Below, one piece after another: positions 1-6,584 of a DNA stretch of 33,759 bases. The stretch lies in assembly GCF_018305005.1 (NCBI RefSeq), contig NZ_JAGQEG010000064.1:1-33759 (forward strand), in the 5' to 3' direction. Made by a program: the position numbers and the translations under genes. Every line of letters begins with the position of its first letter. The first letter of the stretch is position 1. This DNA is from Collimonas silvisoli (lineage in GTDB: Bacteria > Pseudomonadota > Gammaproteobacteria > Burkholderiales > Burkholderiaceae_D). The notes beneath the pieces were generated by a model. The model ran no database searches. It had not been told where the DNA came from and was given only the letters and a program-made list of their open reading frames with translations.

Positions 1-39
1 CAAAAAGACGGCTTAGTCAAACTCTTCCGAGGCAGTGGC

Positions 40-942
40 TCAAAGATAAATGATGGCCAGCACAACCCCGATAATCAGACCGAACTTGATGCACATATAC
101 AGCGGCTTGCTGAATTTTTTCAGGGCGCGCCGGTATTGGCCTGCGGCCCAGACGAAACGGAACAGCTTGTTGATGCCGCCGGTTTCGTCGCCGGTTTCGT
201 TGGGCGATGCCGCTGCGCTCATCATGTGGCGGCCGAGCCAGCGGTTGATCGCTTGCGCCCAGCGGTAACGCATGGGGCGTTCGATGTCGCAGAAAATGAT
301 GATGCGATTGCTGTCACAGCCGTTTTGCGCCCAGTGGATATAGGTTTCGTCAAACACCACGCCCTGGCCGTCGCGCCAGCTGTAGCGCTGCTGGTTGACT
401 TCAATGAAGCAGCGGTCGTCGTTGGGGGTGACCAGTCCCAGGTGATAGCGCAGCGAACCGGCAAACGGATCGCGATGCGGATTCAGGGTGCCGCCGGGCG
501 CCAGTTCGGCAAACATCGCCGCCTTGACGCTGGGCGTGCGGCGCAGCAGGGCAACGGTCTTGGGGCAGAATTGTTCGGCCGAGGGGTGGCTGGCGTCATA
601 CCATTTCAAATAGAAGCGTTTCCAGCCGGCTTTGAAGAAGGAATTGAAACCGGCGTCGTCATTCTTTTCCGCAGCGCGGATTTTTTCCAGGCCGATCAAG
701 CCCTGCGCTTCATCGCGTATGGTTTCCCAGTTGTCTTCCAGGATCTTGAGATCGGCGAAGGTGCTGGTCGGCAGGTAAGGCGTATTGGTGGGCACCTTGG
801 AAAACATGTACATGAAGATGTTGAGCGGCGCCATGATCGACGAATGGTCGAATAGTTGCCGGAAGAAGGGCAGCCGCGCCTTGCCGCGAAAATGCACGTA
901 CAACACCGATAAAAGAAAAATACTGACTACTGCCCATTTCAT
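40..942 (-). CDS. lpxO: LpxO-like Fe(II)/2-oxoglutarate lipid A hydroxylase
   Basis: A 300-residue protein of the aspartyl/asparaginyl beta-hydroxylase fold. An N-terminal hydrophobic helix (about residues 2-18) and a second hydrophobic stretch at the extreme C-terminus (about 287-300) suggest anchoring to the inner membrane with a cytosolic catalytic domain. The iron triad is visible as H156 and D158 in NPHRDP and H203 in YIHWAQN. R213 is the likely 2-oxoglutarate ligand. Length and membrane anchor match LpxO, which adds a 2-hydroxyl to a lipid A acyl chain in enterics; this assignment is family knowledge, not proof of substrate. The gene runs leftward with no partner in the window. The ATG start immediately precedes the N-terminal membrane helix. 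Bases 943 to about 1180 upstream hold no gene I can support. Confidence 0.85.
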   Translation of the reverse strand: MKWAVVSIFLLSVLYVHFRGKARLPFFRQLFDHSSIMAPLNIFMYMFSKVPTNTPYLPTSTFADLKILEDNWETIRDEAQGLIGLEKIRAAEKNDDAGFNSFFKAGWKRFYLKWYDASHPSAEQFCPKTVALLRRTPSVKAAMFAELAPGGTLNPHRDPFAGSLRYHLGLVTPNDDRCFIEVNQQRYSWRDGQGVVFDETYIHWAQNGCDSNRIIIFCDIERPMRYRWAQAINRWLGRHMMSAAASPNETGDETGGINKLFRFVWAAGQYRRALKKFSKPLYMCIKFGLIIGVVLAIIYL

Positions 943-1188
943 AAAAATGCGCTCCGTTTCAAAAATAGCTGGTCACTGGATGGCTGCGGGCACGTGCCTG
1001 GCGCGCCTCCCGTGGTGGGGAGAAAGAATGGAATATTGCCAACAAAAATCAAGTCAACCGCCATTTTATCCCTTTTGCGGGCTGTAACTGCGATCTTGCT
1101 GCGTTTGTTAAGCTGAACGGCCGTGCGCAGGAATGTTGCAGACGCATACCGCCGGCATTGCCGCCGCCAATATTTCGATGTTAAGATT

Positions 1189-1310
1189 GCGCCTCCTTAG
1201 GGGAGTAGCCGCCTTCGTTGTTTCGAAGAGCGCATGTCAACATACTTGGCGCTGTACCAAATTTACGCCATGGCATGCGCGACCGCACGGTTTGGCAAGA
1301 CCTATGGTGC
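1189..1310 (+). promoter_or_regulatory. yybP-ykoY (Mn2+) riboswitch aptamer
   Basis: The folded pieces can be read directly. P1 pairs GCGCC 1189-1193 with GGTGC 1306-1310. The conserved GGGGAGTAG lies at 1200-1208. A short hairpin pairs CTTCG 1213-1217 with CGAAG 1224-1228. A 7-bp arm pairs GCGCATG 1230-1236 with CATGCGC 1274-1280. The conserved GTCAACATACT lies at 1236-1246, and TGGCG 1247-1251 pairs with CGCCA 1266-1270. These are the hallmark loops of the yybP-ykoY class, a known Mn2+ sensor that raises expression of Mn exporters. The RNA ends about 200 nt before the antiporter start, so it is probably the 5' leader of that gene. Confidence 0.87.
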
Positions 1311-1322
1311 TTCCCTTTACCC

Positions 1323-1362
1323 GGCCGGGCGAAGGCGTTGCGCCATTCGTCAGTGCCCGGCC
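1323..1362 (+). promoter_or_regulatory. strong hairpin behind the Mn2+ aptamer
   Basis: GGCCGGGC (1323-1330) pairs perfectly with GCCCGGCC (1355-1362). Inside it GAA/TTC and GGCG/CGCC (1334-1337 with 1341-1344) stack further. No U-tract follows, so it is not a classical intrinsic terminator. It may be part of the expression platform or just an insulating helix. Confidence 0.5.
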
Positions 1363-1426
1363 CTCAGGATTTCCTCATGCTTATTTACCGCCAATGGCAG
1401 CGCCAACATGCTGTCGCAGCCAGTTT

Positions 1427-1500
1427 CGCCAAGCCGCTTTTTCTCGTATTTCTTCTCGTATTTCTTCTTTCGTCTGCCCCCATGGTTTGCTTGGCGGGAG
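1427..1500 (+). promoter_or_regulatory. candidate Shine-Dalgarno-sequestering helix
   Basis: CGCCAAGC (1427-1434) is the exact complement of GCTTGGCG (1489-1496), which runs into the Shine-Dalgarno GGGAG (1496-1500), 7 nt before the antiporter ATG at 1508. Between the arms lies a perfect 12-nt tandem duplication, TTCTCGTATTTC at 1441-1452 and 1453-1464. The pairing would bury the ribosome site. It is a plausible translational off-state for the upstream riboswitch, but this is inference. Confidence 0.45.
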
Positions 1501-1507
1501 CACGCGC

Positions 1508-2512
1508 ATGATAGTCAGCTTCGCTCTGCTGCTCGGCTCGGCCGTGGTGATTTATCTTTCCTGCGAATATTTCGTCAATAGCATCGAATGGGTCGGCCGT
1601 CGGCTGGGCATCGCGCAAAGCGCGGTGGGGACGATGCTGGCGGCGTTTGGTACGGCCTTGCCGGAAAGCGTGGTGACTTTTGTCGCCGTGGTGTTCGGGC
1701 GCGATGCAGCCCATCGCGAGATCGGCGTTGGCGCTGCGCTGGGCGGGCCGCTGGTGCTGGCGACGATTGCTTATGCGGTGGTTGGCCTGATGTTCATGCT
1801 GAATCATAAAAAAAACGGCGGCATTCTGCTGTCGGCTAGTGCCGCTCAACGCTTGAGCCGGGATCAGGCCTGGTTCATCGGAATTTTTGTGGTCAAGGTT
1901 GGCCTCGGGTTGGTGGCGTTTGCGATCAAACCTTGGCTGGGCGTGCTTTTCTTGCTGGCCTACGGTGTGTATATCTGGGGCGAAATGCGCAAGGAAGAAG
2001 ATGACGACGCCGAGCTGCACGAACTGGAGCCTTTGAAATTCCGGCCGCACGATGCGCAGCCTGGAATCGGTTGGGCCTTGCTGCAAACCTTGGTGGCGCT
2101 GGTGGTGATCTTCCTGAGTTCGCAACTGTTCGTGCATCAGTTGGGCGAGATCGCGCCATGGCTGGGCATCTCGCCGCAACTGGCCGCGCTGCTGCTGAGC
2201 CCGATCGCTACCGAGTTGCCGGAAATCCTGAATGCGGTGATCTGGGTCAGGCAGGGCAAGCAAAACCTGGCCTTGAGCAATATCAGCGGCGCCATGATGA
2301 TCCAGGCGACTATCCCGACCGCGCTAGTCTTGATTTTCACGCCATGGATGCTGGGCCCGGCGCTGGTCTGGGCGGCGGCGGTGACGATGATGTCGATGTC
2401 CGGTTTGTATGTGCTGCTGCGCAAGGGCATGCTGAGCGGCGGCCGTCTGGCGATTTTCGGTGTGTTGTACCTGGTGTTTGCTGCCGGCCTGGGATTGATC
2501 GGCGTGCACTGA
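1508..2512 (+). CDS. CaCA-superfamily sodium/calcium-type cation antiporter, probable Mn2+ exporter
   Basis: A 334-residue polytopic membrane protein. The two alpha-repeats that define the Ca2+/cation antiporter superfamily are present: FGTALPES near residues 47-54 and SPIATELPE at 231-239. They are joined by an acidic cytoplasmic loop (KEEDDDAELHELE, 162-174). Start ATG 1508 has the Shine-Dalgarno GGGAG 7 nt upstream. The frame is open further upstream to about 1133, but that stretch overlaps the structured riboswitch, so I reject a longer protein. CaCA proteins normally exchange Ca2+ for Na+ or H+. The Mn2+-sensing leader suggests that Mn2+ export is the physiological job here. It converges on ynfA, with only 20 nt between the stops. 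Confidence 0.88.
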   Translation: MIVSFALLLGSAVVIYLSCEYFVNSIEWVGRRLGIAQSAVGTMLAAFGTALPESVVTFVAVVFGRDAAHREIGVGAALGGPLVLATIAYAVVGLMFMLNHKKNGGILLSASAAQRLSRDQAWFIGIFVVKVGLGLVAFAIKPWLGVLFLLAYGVYIWGEMRKEEDDDAELHELEPLKFRPHDAQPGIGWALLQTLVALVVIFLSSQLFVHQLGEIAPWLGISPQLAALLLSPIATELPEILNAVIWVRQGKQNLALSNISGAMMIQATIPTALVLIFTPWMLGPALVWAAAVTMMSMSGLYVLLRKGMLSGGRLAIFGVLYLVFAAGLGLIGVH

Positions 2513-2532
2513 TCGCGTTCGCTGATGAGGTG

Positions 2533-2856
2533 TCAGGCGCGCGCGCCCAGGGCGATGACCGCCGCGCCCGTCAACGCCAGCCCGGCTCCCAGCAGATCGG
2601 TCCAACGGGGGCTGACGCCGTCGACGCTCCACAGCCAGAAAATCGCGGTGGCGATGTATACCGCGCCGTAAGCGGCGTACACGCGGCCGCTGGCGATTGG
2701 GTGCAAAGTCAGCAACCAGACAAAAAGCAGCAAGCTGATTGCAGCCGGCAACAATAACCACACCGAGCCCTTGTTATTGAGCCATAACATCGGCAGATAG
2801 CAGCCGAGCAGTTCGGCGATGGCGGTCAGCAGGAATAAGCCAAAAGTCTTTGTCAT
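2533..2856 (-). CDS. ynfA: YnfA family (UPF0060) small membrane protein
   Basis: A 107-residue protein with four hydrophobic helices and the family signature [13 protein letters not shown] near residues 14-26, followed by [10 protein letters not shown]. This matches the YnfA/UPF0060 family, related to the drug/metabolite transporter superfamily. An efflux role has been proposed for some members. ATG 2856 is chosen because the family begins a few residues before helix 1; an in-frame upstream start would add 17 residues without membrane or family character. No strong Shine-Dalgarno is visible. It is divergent from the guanidine riboswitch and gdx gene, and its 5' end is 75 nt from that aptamer. 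Confidence 0.85.
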   Translation of the reverse strand: MTKTFGLFLLTAIAELLGCYLPMLWLNNKGSVWLLLPAAISLLLFVWLLTLHPIASGRVYAAYGAVYIATAIFWLWSVDGVSPRWTDLLGAGLALTGAAVIALGARA

Positions 2857-2906
2857 AACAGGTGGTGAAAGAAAGCTGGGCGGAATAGGGTAGCAGCAAG
2901 AAGCCA

Positions 2907-2912
2907 TATAAT
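2907..2912 (+). promoter_or_regulatory. -10 element TATAAT for the guanidine riboswitch transcript
   Basis: A perfect TATAAT sits about 19 nt before the first riboswitch hairpin. This would place the transcription start near 2919. The region 17 nt upstream (around AATAGG) is a poor -35, so the promoter may need an extended or activated form. Confidence 0.5.
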
Positions 2913-2930
2913 GTTGCTGTTTTAATCCCA

Positions 2931-2986
2931 GTGCCGGGACGACCCGGTGCTGTACTCTATCCGGGGACGACCCCGCAATTCTGGAG
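2931..2986 (+). promoter_or_regulatory. guanidine-II (mini-ykkC) riboswitch
   Basis: Two GC-rich hairpins, each closed by an ACGA tetraloop, are the diagnostic of this class. Hairpin 1 spans 2931-2950 (GCCGGG, ACGA, CCCGGT core; 8 pairs with the outer G-C). Hairpin 2 spans 2962-2975 (CGGGG, ACGA, CCCCG). The linker CTCT (2955-2958) is complementary to the Shine-Dalgarno GGAG (2983-2986), so ligand-stabilised hairpins would plausibly free the ribosome site. Guanidine-II RNAs turn on genes for guanidine export or carboxylation; here the next gene, 5 nt after GGAG, is gdx. Confidence 0.92.
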
Positions 2987-2991
2987 ATCGC

Positions 2992-3216
2992 ATGGCCTGG
3001 ATCATTCTCTTTCTTGCCGGTCTAGCCGAAATCGTCTGGGCCGTCGGCCTCAAATATTCCGAAGGTTTCAGCCGCTTCTGGCCGTCCTTGATTACGGTGC
3101 TCGGCATGGCTATCAGCATCTGGCTGCTGGGCGAGGCGGCCAGTCTGGCGCGTGTTGCCAGCGTCAGCCTGATCGTGCTCGGTCTGGTCGGTTTGAAGCT
3201 GTCGTCGGCAGGCTGA
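2992..3216 (+). CDS. gdx: Gdx/SugE-type SMR guanidinium exporter with an internal in-frame deletion
   Basis: A 74-residue protein against the usual ~105. Residues 1-46 match the start of Gdx/SugE, including E13 (ion and substrate site), W16, the [10 protein letters not shown] stretch and S42. Residues 47-74 match the end of the family (GEAASLAR, then LGLVGLKL). The expected ~31-residue segment with helix 3 and the PxGTAYAVWTGIG signature is absent. The join lies at WLL-GE, DNA around CTGCTGGGCGAG, and keeps the frame. Start ATG 2992 has GGAG 5 nt upstream inside the riboswitch platform. Lacking the helix 3 Tyr and Trp of the binding pocket, it is probably non-functional as a guanidinium/H+ antiporter, although the frame remains open. 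It converges on the next gene, with 7 nt between the two ORFs. Confidence 0.85.
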   Translation: MAWIILFLAGLAEIVWAVGLKYSEGFSRFWPSLITVLGMAISIWLLGEAASLARVASVSLIVLGLVGLKLSSAG

Positions 3217-3223
3217 ACTTTCT

Positions 3224-3544
3224 TTATGCGGCGGCGTTGATTTTATTGGCCGCGCTGACGGCTTTGGTGTCGAATCCCGCGCGGGTCTTTAATGCCTGGT
3301 AACGCAGGCAGGTGACGCGCAGGAAAGAGGCGAAATTGGTGGCTTCGCCCAGATGCGTGCTGACTTCGTCGTGCAATTTGGCGATCAGCTGGTTGGTGGT
3401 CAGGTCGTTATCTGCCGCCAGTTCCGCCAGGGTTTGCCAAAACAGGTTTTCCAGCTTGATGGTGGTGATGACGCCCATGATGCGCACCGAGCGGGCGCGC
3501 GATTCGTACAATATGGGATCGGCCTGGGCATAAATCTGACACAT
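3224..3544 (-). CDS. ribbon-helix-helix domain protein (RHH_4-like)
   Basis: A 106-residue protein. An N-terminal lead MCQIYAQADPILYESRARSV is followed by a strand-like segment (VITTIKLENLFW) and two helices (AELAADNDLTTNQLIAKLHDE). A conserved NFASFLRVTCLRY tail and an Ala-rich C-terminus complete it. This is the arrangement of the RHH_4 family, small putative DNA-binding proteins of unknown targets found widely in Alpha- and Betaproteobacteria. ATG 3544 has GAGG 7 nt upstream. It lies downstream of the DJ-1-like gene in the same direction, separated by a 10-bp hairpin. The regulatory role is inferred from fold only. Confidence 0.75.
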   Translation of the reverse strand: MCQIYAQADPILYESRARSVRIMGVITTIKLENLFWQTLAELAADNDLTTNQLIAKLHDEVSTHLGEATNFASFLRVTCLRYQALKTRAGFDTKAVSAANKINAAA

Positions 3545-3606
3545 CAAACACCTCGCTTTTTGAACATTCCTTGAACAATCGTTGCTGCCAACGCGTGCAG
3601 GATAGC

Positions 3607-3634
3607 GTGCGGCCGGTCTTGCGGCCGGCCGCAC
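3607..3634. other. 10-bp perfect hairpin between DJ-1-like and RHH genes
   Basis: GTGCGGCCGG (3607-3616) pairs with CCGGCCGCAC (3625-3634) across an 8-nt loop. It sits just downstream of the DJ-1-like stop (minus strand). No U-tract follows on either strand, so it is a weak or factor-assisted terminator at best. Confidence 0.5.
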
Positions 3635-3642
3635 AGCATCCA

Positions 3643-4224
3643 TCATAACTCTATGCGTGTCCCGAGTGCGGTCAGGAACAGCGCCAGCCAGGCTGGATGG
3701 GCGGGCCATGCCGGGGCGGTCACCAGGTTGCCGTCGCGGTGGGCGGCGGTGACGTCGATTTCCGCATATTTGCCGCCCGCCAGTCTGACTTCCGGCGCGC
3801 AGGCCGGATAGGCCGAGCAGGTTTTTCCTTCCAGCACGCCGGCTGCCGCCAGCAATTGCGGGCCGTGGCAGACCGCCGCGATCGGTTTGTCGGCGGCATG
3901 GAATTGCTGGACGATTTCGATCACGCGCGGATTCAGGCGCAGGTACTCGGGGGCGCGGCCGCCGGGAATCAGCAAGCCGTCGTAGCGGCTGGCATCGACA
4001 TCGCTGAATGCCGCATTCAGGGTAAAGTTGTGGCCGGGTTTTTCGCTGTAGGTCTGGTCGCCTTCGAAGTCGTGGATGGCGGTGCGGATCTGGGCGCCGG
4101 CGGCTTTGTCCGGACACACCACGTCGACCTGGTGGCCGACCATCTGCAGCGCCTGGAACGGCACCATCAATTCATAATCTTCAACGTAATCGCCGGCCAG
4201 AATCAGGATTTTCTTTGCGCTCAT
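3643..4224 (-). CDS. DJ-1/PfpI family protein
   Basis: A 193-residue single-domain protein of the DJ-1/ThiJ/PfpI superfamily. The nucleophile elbow [10 protein letters not shown] carries C119 followed by H120. E15 or E18 in GDYVEDYE is in place to polarise the cysteine, and the [12 protein letters not shown] motif (84-95) is typical. Members act as intracellular peptidases, glyoxalase/deglycase enzymes or stress chaperones; the sequence does not decide between these. ATG 4224 gives the canonical start [19 protein letters not shown] longer reading frame upstream lacks family similarity and ribosome site. It is divergent from folE, with a 253-nt spacer. Confidence 0.85.
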   Translation of the reverse strand: MSAKKILILAGDYVEDYELMVPFQALQMVGHQVDVVCPDKAAGAQIRTAIHDFEGDQTYSEKPGHNFTLNAAFSDVDASRYDGLLIPGGRAPEYLRLNPRVIEIVQQFHAADKPIAAVCHGPQLLAAAGVLEGKTCSAYPACAPEVRLAGGKYAEIDVTAAHRDGNLVTAPAWPAHPAWLALFLTALGTRIEL

Positions 4225-4477
4225 GATAGATCTTTCAATGAAGTTGGTGGGGCAGGGGAGATCGAGTATGGAACAGTGAGAGTTCGGCAGGTAATAACTG
4301 GCTACTACCGGCGCAAGTTTCGATGTTGCGCTGCGCAAATTGTGCACATTCGCGAATGCAATGCAGCAATGCGATAGCTGATTTACACTGTTGGCTTCGG
4401 CCGTGGTGATGCATCACCGTGACGCAAATAGGCGACTGCCTGCGGCTAGTAAAAATTTCTTGAAAAAAGGTAATCAG
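4225..4477. promoter_or_regulatory. divergent promoter region, DJ-1-like gene and folE
   Basis: A 253-nt spacer between divergent genes. It holds a perfect 14-bp palindrome GGTGATGCATCACC (4405-4418), about 60 nt before folE, and a 10-bp palindrome ATTCGCGAAT near 4348-4357. Either could be an operator, but I recognise neither. A hydrophobic-free open frame reaches back to a TTG at 4391 but has no gene character. Confidence 0.4.
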
Positions 4478-5104
4478 ATGGCTTCAATAGAATCAGTGCC
4501 AGCGGTGGCGGCTAGCGTCATGTCCGAACGTCCGAGCCGGGCCGAGGCGGAATCGGCGATTCGTACCTTGTTGCGCTGGGCCGGAGACGATCCGGATCGC
4601 GAAGGTTTGCTGGATACGCCGGCGCGCGTGGCCAGGGCTTATGAGGAGTTCTTTGCCGGTTACAGCAAAGACCCGGTGGAAATTCTTTCCACCACGTTTT
4701 CAGAAGTCGAAGGCTACGACGAGATGGTGGTGCTGACCGGTATCCGTTTCGAGAGCCATTGCGAACATCACATGGCGCCTATCATCGGCAAGGCGCACGT
4801 GGCTTATCTGCCGGATCACCGGGTGGTCGGCATTTCCAAGCTGGCGCGGCTGGTCGATATCTTTGCCAAGCGCTTGCAGATCCAGGAAAAAATGACGGTG
4901 CAGATTGCCGATACCTTGCAGCAAGTGTTATTGCCGAAGGGCGTTGCGGTAGTGATCGAGGCGTCGCATGGCTGCATGACCACGCGCGGCATTCACAAGC
5001 CGGGCAGCAGCCTGGTGACCAGCCGCATGCTGGGCGCGTTCCGCGACGATCCGTCGACGCGGCGCGAGTTCATGAGCATCATCAGCCAAAAGCGCAACGA
5101 ATAG
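4478..5104 (+). CDS. folE: GTP cyclohydrolase I (FolE1)
   Basis: A 208-residue enzyme that converts GTP to 7,8-dihydroneopterin triphosphate, the first step of folate and pterin synthesis, in the cytosol. The zinc ligands are all present: C95 and H98 in [10 protein letters not shown] and C166 in [10 protein letters not shown]. The motifs [16 protein letters not shown] and [12 protein letters not shown] are diagnostic. ATG 4478 follows AAAAGG at 7 nt. The first ~20 residues are a non-conserved extension. It stands alone, divergent from the DJ-1-like gene and convergent with the MdfA-like exporter. It is the zinc-dependent FolE1 type, not FolE2. Confidence 0.96.
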   Translation: MASIESVPAVAASVMSERPSRAEAESAIRTLLRWAGDDPDREGLLDTPARVARAYEEFFAGYSKDPVEILSTTFSEVEGYDEMVVLTGIRFESHCEHHMAPIIGKAHVAYLPDHRVVGISKLARLVDIFAKRLQIQEKMTVQIADTLQQVLLPKGVAVVIEASHGCMTTRGIHKPGSSLVTSRMLGAFRDDPSTRREFMSIISQKRNE

Positions 5105-5139
5105 TTTTTCGTTGTTTTTCGTCGTCTTTCGTCGCGACA

Positions 5140-5163
5140 CCGCTCCGACTAGCATCGGAGCGG
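5140..5163. terminator. hairpin between convergent folE and mdfA-like genes
   Basis: CCGCTCCGA (5140-5148) pairs perfectly with TCGGAGCGG (5155-5163) over a 6-nt loop, in the 68-nt gap between two stop codons. No long U-tract follows on either strand, so it may act as a weak bidirectional terminator. Confidence 0.5.
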
Positions 5164-5172
5164 ATCCCTTCA

Positions 5173-6384
5173 TCAGATCAGCGGCCCCGAGCCGTCTTTC
5201 TCTGCATGTCCGGTAACCCGGGCCAGCATGGCGCGCGCCACCACGCTGCGCGACAGATACCAGTACAGCGCAATCACCGCCAGCGAAAACAGCGCAAAAC
5301 CCAGCATGCCTGCATGCTGGTAAAACACCTTGTACAGTTCGATGCCGACGCCATACAAAGTCATGTTGATCATGCCCATGGTGGCGGCCACGGTGGCCTT
5401 GGAGACCGCGCTTTCGGTCAGCGTGAAACGGATCATGACCGCCGCCGACAAGCCTTCGCCGAAGGCAATCACGCTGATTGCCGCGACCAGGAAGTAGGGT
5501 TTGTCGAGGAATGCCGCACCGAACAGCATGATCAAAATGCCCAAGGCAATCGGATACAGCGCGATCTTGATCGAGCTGCCCAGGCGCCAGCGGTCGACTT
5601 GCCGCGCCAGCACCAGATTGCCGGCGATCAGGCAGCCGAACACCGGGATCTGCCAGTAGCCGTATTCGATTACGCTCAGATGGCCGTCGGCTACCAGGAT
5701 TTCCGGCGACATGGCGATCCAGCCGATCAGCGGAATCGCCAGCAAGGGCATGCACATCGCGGCTTTCAGGAAATGGCGATTGCCGACCACGGCGCGGTAA
5801 TCGTGCCAGATCTGCATCAGCGGCAACTTCTCTTTGCGCTGCTTGACGGTTTCCGGCATATGCCGCGCCAGGCCGATCAGGGCCAGGGACGCAATCGCGG
5901 CGATGAATACGAACACCATGCGCCAAGGCAGCACTTCAATCATGAAAGCACCCGCCACCGGGCCGATCAGCGGTGCAATCAGCGCCACGTTGGCCATCAG
6001 CGCGGTGACCCGGATCGCGGCTTTTTCTTCGAACGCTTCCTGCACTACGGCGTAGCCGACCGAGGAAATAAAGCACAAGCCCATGCCTTGCAGCACACGC
6101 AAGATGATGAAGCTCTCGATACTTTGCGAGAGCAAGGTGGCCAGGCAGGACAGGATGAAAAACAGCGTGCCGCCCAGCATCACCGGACGGCGTCCGATGC
6201 GATCCGAGAGCGGCCCGAACAGCCATTGGAAGACTGCGCCGCCGACCAGGAACGCGGTCATGGCCGAAGCCATCCAGGCCGCGCTGGCGCCGAATTCACG
6301 GGTCACCGTCAGCATGCCCGGCTGGATCATGTCGTTGGCGATATAGACCGAGAACTCAAACAGCACCAGAGCCAGCGGGAACAT
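5173..6384 (-). CDS. MdfA/Cmr-type MFS multidrug exporter
   Basis: About 403 residues with 12 membrane helices. The N-terminal helix reads LFEFSVYIANDMIQPG, aligning with E. coli MdfA and keeping both membrane acids, E26 and D34 in MdfA numbering (E10 and D18 from ATG 6384). Other matches are FGPLSDRIGRRPVML (motif A), SSVGYAVVQEAFEE and ALMANVALIAPLIGP (motif C region). It should export drugs or cations by proton antiport. The start is uncertain: ATG 6384 or TTG 6387 leaves the protein about 16 residues shorter than MdfA, with no visible Shine-Dalgarno. The next 15 upstream codons still look MdfA-like but offer no standard start before a TAA. A TATAAA lies about 45 nt upstream of the start (minus strand). 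It lies downstream of a LysR gene in the same direction. Confidence 0.88.
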   Translation of the reverse strand: MFPLALVLFEFSVYIANDMIQPGMLTVTREFGASAAWMASAMTAFLVGGAVFQWLFGPLSDRIGRRPVMLGGTLFFILSCLATLLSQSIESFIILRVLQGMGLCFISSVGYAVVQEAFEEKAAIRVTALMANVALIAPLIGPVAGAFMIEVLPWRMVFVFIAAIASLALIGLARHMPETVKQRKEKLPLMQIWHDYRAVVGNRHFLKAAMCMPLLAIPLIGWIAMSPEILVADGHLSVIEYGYWQIPVFGCLIAGNLVLARQVDRWRLGSSIKIALYPIALGILIMLFGAAFLDKPYFLVAAISVIAFGEGLSAAVMIRFTLTESAVSKATVAATMGMINMTLYGVGIELYKVFYQHAGMLGFALFSLAVIALYWYLSRSVVARAMLARVTGHAEKDGSGPLI

Positions 6385-6536
6385 CAAGGTATTACGAGTA
6401 AGCGTAGAGATTTTTTGAATTGAGTATTTTTATAGGGTGAAGCTGCAAGCGCGAAGGCATTGCATCAAGCTGCGACTGTGGGCTTGTATAAATGAGACGC
6501 TGATTAGCGGCGACGGCACAGCGTATTAATCGTGTC

Positions 6537-6556
6537 GGCAGGCGAGTCGGCCTGCC
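6537..6556. other. 7-bp hairpin downstream of lysR
   Basis: GGCAGGC (6537-6543) pairs with GCCTGCC (6550-6556). It lies about 30 nt past the LysR stop on the minus strand. No U-tract follows, so its role as terminator is uncertain. The 200-nt gap holding it also contains the promoter of the mdfA-like gene. Confidence 0.4.
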
Positions 6557-6584
6557 CGGACTTGTTTGCTCGAACTTATTTGAT

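Noticed and set aside
1133-1507. In-frame N-terminal extension of the cation antiporter
   Set aside because: It overlaps the yybP-ykoY aptamer, has no family similarity, and the ATG at 1508 has a proper Shine-Dalgarno.
2931-2950. Guanidine hairpins as an intrinsic terminator
   Set aside because: No U-tract follows and both loops are ACGA, which is the guanidine-II signature.
3224-4117. Long minus-strand frame spanning the ribbon-helix-helix and DJ-1 genes
   Set aside because: Only its last 106 codons look like a protein; the rest is an Arg/Pro-rich shadow of the DJ-1-like gene in another frame.
4759-6423. Long plus-strand frame antisense to the MdfA-like gene
   Set aside because: Composition is His/Gln/Arg-rich, typical of the antisense of a GC-rich membrane protein gene; it conflicts with two well supported genes.
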